A stretch of DNA of 64,000 bases from Jannaschia helgolandensis (GTDB lineage Bacteria; Pseudomonadota; Alphaproteobacteria; Rhodobacterales; Rhodobacteraceae): positions 1-64,000 of the forward strand of contig NZ_FNZQ01000001.1 of the NCBI RefSeq assembly GCF_900109285.1, written 5' to 3'. Shown in pieces: positions 62,412 to 64,000 of the stretch. The translations under genes and the position numbers were made by a program. Position 1 is the first letter of the stretch; each line of letters opens with the position of its first letter. The notes under the pieces were generated by a model. That model saw only the letters and a program-made list of their open reading frames with translations, did no database searches and had not been told where the DNA came from.

Positions 62412-63353
62412 TCAATCCAGCGTATCGGCCAGCCAGTTCTGCAACAGGAAGTGTGCGATTGCCCCTTCCCGCGCTGGCAGGATGCGGGCGTGATTGCCGG
62501 CAAGGACCTCGGCCATGTCCTCGCGGCTCAACCAGATCGCCTCGGCAATTTCCTCGGGGTCGATCTCGATCTGCTCACTGATCGCCTCGCCATGCGCACC
62601 CAGCATCAGGCTGCCCGGAAAGGGCCAGGGCTGACTGGACAGATACGACACCGGGCCGACGCGAATTCCGGTTTCCTCCCAGACTTCGCGGCGCACAGCG
62701 GCTTCCAGCGTTTCCCCCGGCTCCATGAAACCGGCCAGGCAGGAAAAGAATCCCTCGGGCCAAGCCGGCGATCGCCCCAGAAGCACTGAATTGCCGCGTG
62801 TTATCAGCATGATGACAACCGGGTCGGTGCGCGGAAAATGCATCCGGCCACAGCCCGCGCATCCGCGCATCCATCCGGCTTTGCCCGCGTCGGTCGGTGA
62901 CCCGCAATTGGCGCAGAACCCATGCGTCCGGTGCCAGTCCAGCACGCCCTTCGCCGTCGCCGCGATCTCTGCATCCAGCGGCGACAATCGCGTCATCGCC
63001 TGCCGCAATTCCGCGAAGGCAGTGCCGTCCGGCAGGTCTACATGCGTCTGCTCGGATGTATCGGTGAACCCGCCCAGCATGTCGGACACGTCCTCGACAC
63101 GAAGGGCCGACACATCCCGCGCAAAGATCGCCGCCCCGTCGATCCGACCTATCAGGACCGGCGTGCCATGGTCCGTGAAGGCTGGCCCGCCGATGAATGC
63201 CAGCCCGTCCCGTGATGCATTCAACAGCGGCTTGCCCCGCCACAACGGCAGTGTGCGGACAGGCAGGGCGGACAGCATCTCCGGGTGGCGCCGCAGGTCC
63301 TCGGCCCGGTCCAGCCCGCCACCGCCGAAGGTCACCGTTTCGGCATGTTTCAT
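62412..63353 (-). CDS. nudC: NAD(+)/NAD-capped RNA pyrophosphatase
   Basis: This 313-aa Nudix hydrolase cleaves NADH, NAD and NAD-capped RNA. The zinc ribbon is CANCGSPTDAG and CAGCG, the Nudix box has EPGETLEAAVRREVWEETG, and the diagnostic SQPWPFPGSLM follows. I start at ATG 63353 (MKHAETVTFGGGGLDRAED); the frame extends upstream to 63464 without homology. The 186 bp upstream leads to the SRP RNA gene on the other strand. Confidence 0.93.
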   Translation of the reverse strand: MKHAETVTFGGGGLDRAEDLRRHPEMLSALPVRTLPLWRGKPLLNASRDGLAFIGGPAFTDHGTPVLIGRIDGAAIFARDVSALRVEDVSDMLGGFTDTSEQTHVDLPDGTAFAELRQAMTRLSPLDAEIAATAKGVLDWHRTHGFCANCGSPTDAGKAGWMRGCAGCGRMHFPRTDPVVIMLITRGNSVLLGRSPAWPEGFFSCLAGFMEPGETLEAAVRREVWEETGIRVGPVSYLSSQPWPFPGSLMLGAHGEAISEQIEIDPEEIAEAIWLSREDMAEVLAGNHARILPAREGAIAHFLLQNWLADTLD

Positions 63354-63504
63354 GTCGTCATCCCCGCACCAGTCCGCGCCGGGTCTGCGGCAAAGCTCCG
63401 GCGCTGTCCAGAACCGCGCGGACCCTCGACCGGAGATGGTCCAGACGCATTCAATCACCCACAAGCGGCTACGATGACATCTCAGCAGATCCGAGGCTCT
63501 GCTC

Positions 63505-63533
63505 TTGCACCCTCGCCGCGTCCATCCTATCTG
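63505..63533 (+). promoter_or_regulatory. Promoter of the SRP RNA gene
   Basis: TTGCAC (63505-63510), a 17-bp spacer and TATCTG (63528-63533) place the start near 63540, exactly where the SRP RNA terminal stem begins. Confidence 0.6.
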
Positions 63534-63539
63534 ACCTTC

Positions 63540-63633
63540 GAGAGGTTGGCACGGGCAGGTGCTTCGCCAACCTGGTCAGGACCGGAAGGTAGCAGCCACA
63601 ACGATTACCACTTGGGTCGTCGTCCAGCCTCTC
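63540..63633 (+). ncRNA. ffs: Signal recognition particle RNA (4.5S type)
   Basis: This RNA of about 94 nt forms the core of the signal recognition particle with Ffh. The conserved domain IV reads GTCAGGACCGGAAGGTAGCA (63575-63594), with a GGAA tetraloop closed by ACC/GGT in place of the usual TCC/GGA, a compensatory change. The ends pair perfectly: GAGAGGTTGG (63540-63549) with CCAGCCTCTC (63624-63633), one G-U. The strand is rightward, with a matching promoter upstream. Confidence 0.93.
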
Positions 63634-63775
63634 ACCCCACGGAACTTTGCCAAGGGCGAAATCTCCGTCTTAACTTTCCAGCAGCAGATCCATACGGTCG
63701 CCCGCCACGCAATACATCCGCCATCCCGCCGATGATCGCTTGGCCACCCTAACGAAACCCGCTAGCATCCTGACG

Positions 63776-64000
63776 ATGCAGGATAATGCCACCGACGACC
63801 AGGATACCGAGACGGAATGGGCCGAACACCGGACCGACTGGGCCGAAGATCGTACGATTCTCGCGAATGAGCGCACCTTCGCGGGATGGATGCGGACCGG
63901 CATGGCCTCCATCGCCATCGCGGTCGGTCTGAAGGCCGTGTTCGGGGCCGCCGAACCGACATGGCTGCCCAAATCGGTTTCCATGATCTTCATCGTTGCC
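63776..64000 (+). CDS. DUF202/YidH-family membrane protein, N-terminal part
   Basis: The frame opens at ATG 63776 and runs off the right edge after 75 codons. It has an acidic start (MQDNATDDQDTETEWAEHRT), then EDRTILANERTFAGWMRTGM, which is the DUF202 signature (ERTFLAWIRTG in relatives), and the first membrane span ASIAIAVGLKAVFG. DUF202 proteins are small membrane proteins of unknown function. An open frame on the opposite strand at 63670-63993 is its shadow. Confidence 0.8.
   Translation, partial: MQDNATDDQDTETEWAEHRTDWAEDRTILANERTFAGWMRTGMASIAIAVGLKAVFGAAEPTWLPKSVSMIFIVA

Noticed and set aside
63670-63993. 107-codon minus-strand ORF at the right edge
   Set aside because: The plus strand in this region encodes a clear DUF202 signature; the minus frame is Arg/Ser-rich shadow.
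1-64000. CRISPR array or prophage
   Set aside because: No regularly spaced 25-40 bp repeats and no phage structural, integrase or terminase genes; the only mobile DNA is the IS debris at the left edge and perhaps the gene at 35.7-37.1 kb.

Overview
The window is chromosomal DNA from a GC-rich alphaproteobacterium, most probably a member of the Rhodobacterales (Roseobacter/Rhodobacter group). Support comes from the Rhizobium-type rhamnose operon (rhaRSTPQUK with rhaDI), the smpB-dapA-slt block, the ycjX/ycjF pair, a small SRP RNA of alphaproteobacterial type and a CtrA-like site. Codon use is strongly GC3-biased throughout, except in one AT-rich gene near 35.7-37.1 kb.

Layout. 0-0.9 kb: mobile-element debris, an IS481-type element inserted in a decayed IS630-type transposase. 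1-11.7 kb: a complete L-rhamnose uptake and catabolism locus. rhaR-S-T-P-Q-U-K run leftward with overlapping or near-abutting genes, rhaD-rhaI run rightward, and a large nested palindrome lies in the divergent promoter region. 11.8-15 kb: a small lipoprotein, cobO, a GT61-type glycosyltransferase and a tiny membrane ORF. 15-24 kb: ileS, a 33-codon membrane ORF, a large DUF2339 protein and ycjF/ycjX. 24-31 kb: truA, a lactate dehydrogenase-type flavoprotein, an MFS transporter, smpB, dapA and a lytic transglycosylase. 31-35.5 kb: a DMT exporter, mnmD and an MnmC-type oxidase gene (divergent), a queuosine-precursor transporter, an 18-codon ORF with an extraordinary Shine-Dalgarno, a terminator, and arfB. 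35.7-37.1 kb: an AT-rich AlbA_2/Schlafen-type ATPase gene, probably acquired. 37-46 kb: pncB, a Cys-cluster protein, a BCCT transporter, pncA, trhO, a 39-aa membrane protein, an alpha/beta hydrolase, a YdcZ-type protein, a GlcD-type dehydrogenase and tRNA-Met(CAU). 46-52 kb: a degenerate heme-oxygenase-like protein, gnd, hemC, hemE, an amino-acid-oxidase-type flavoprotein and hemF. 52-64 kb: a D,D-carboxypeptidase, the yejABEF peptide importer, a membrane cytochrome c, pheA, a frameshifted sulfotransferase, an SRPBCC protein, nudC, SRP RNA and the start of a DUF202 gene.

How the genes work together. The rha locus is a self-contained pathway: RhaSTPQ import, RhaU anomer conversion, RhaI isomerisation, RhaK phosphorylation, RhaD aldol cleavage and lactaldehyde oxidation. 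The rest is mainly core housekeeping: tRNA modification (truA, mnmD, MnmC-type oxidase, trhO, Q-precursor uptake), ribosome rescue (smpB, arfB), tetrapyrrole synthesis (hemC, hemE, hemF), NAD salvage or turnover (pncA, pncB, nudC) and cell-wall work (slt, D,D-carboxypeptidase, dapA).

The features I find least explained are: the 34.81-34.99 kb leader-like element, where a 17-nt complement of the 16S rRNA tail drives an 18-codon ORF and is itself complementary to a downstream segment; the 71-bp nested palindrome of the rha promoter region; 11-bp-phased GTAATAC-type arrays at two separate intergenic sites; and the AT-rich Schlafen-type gene.
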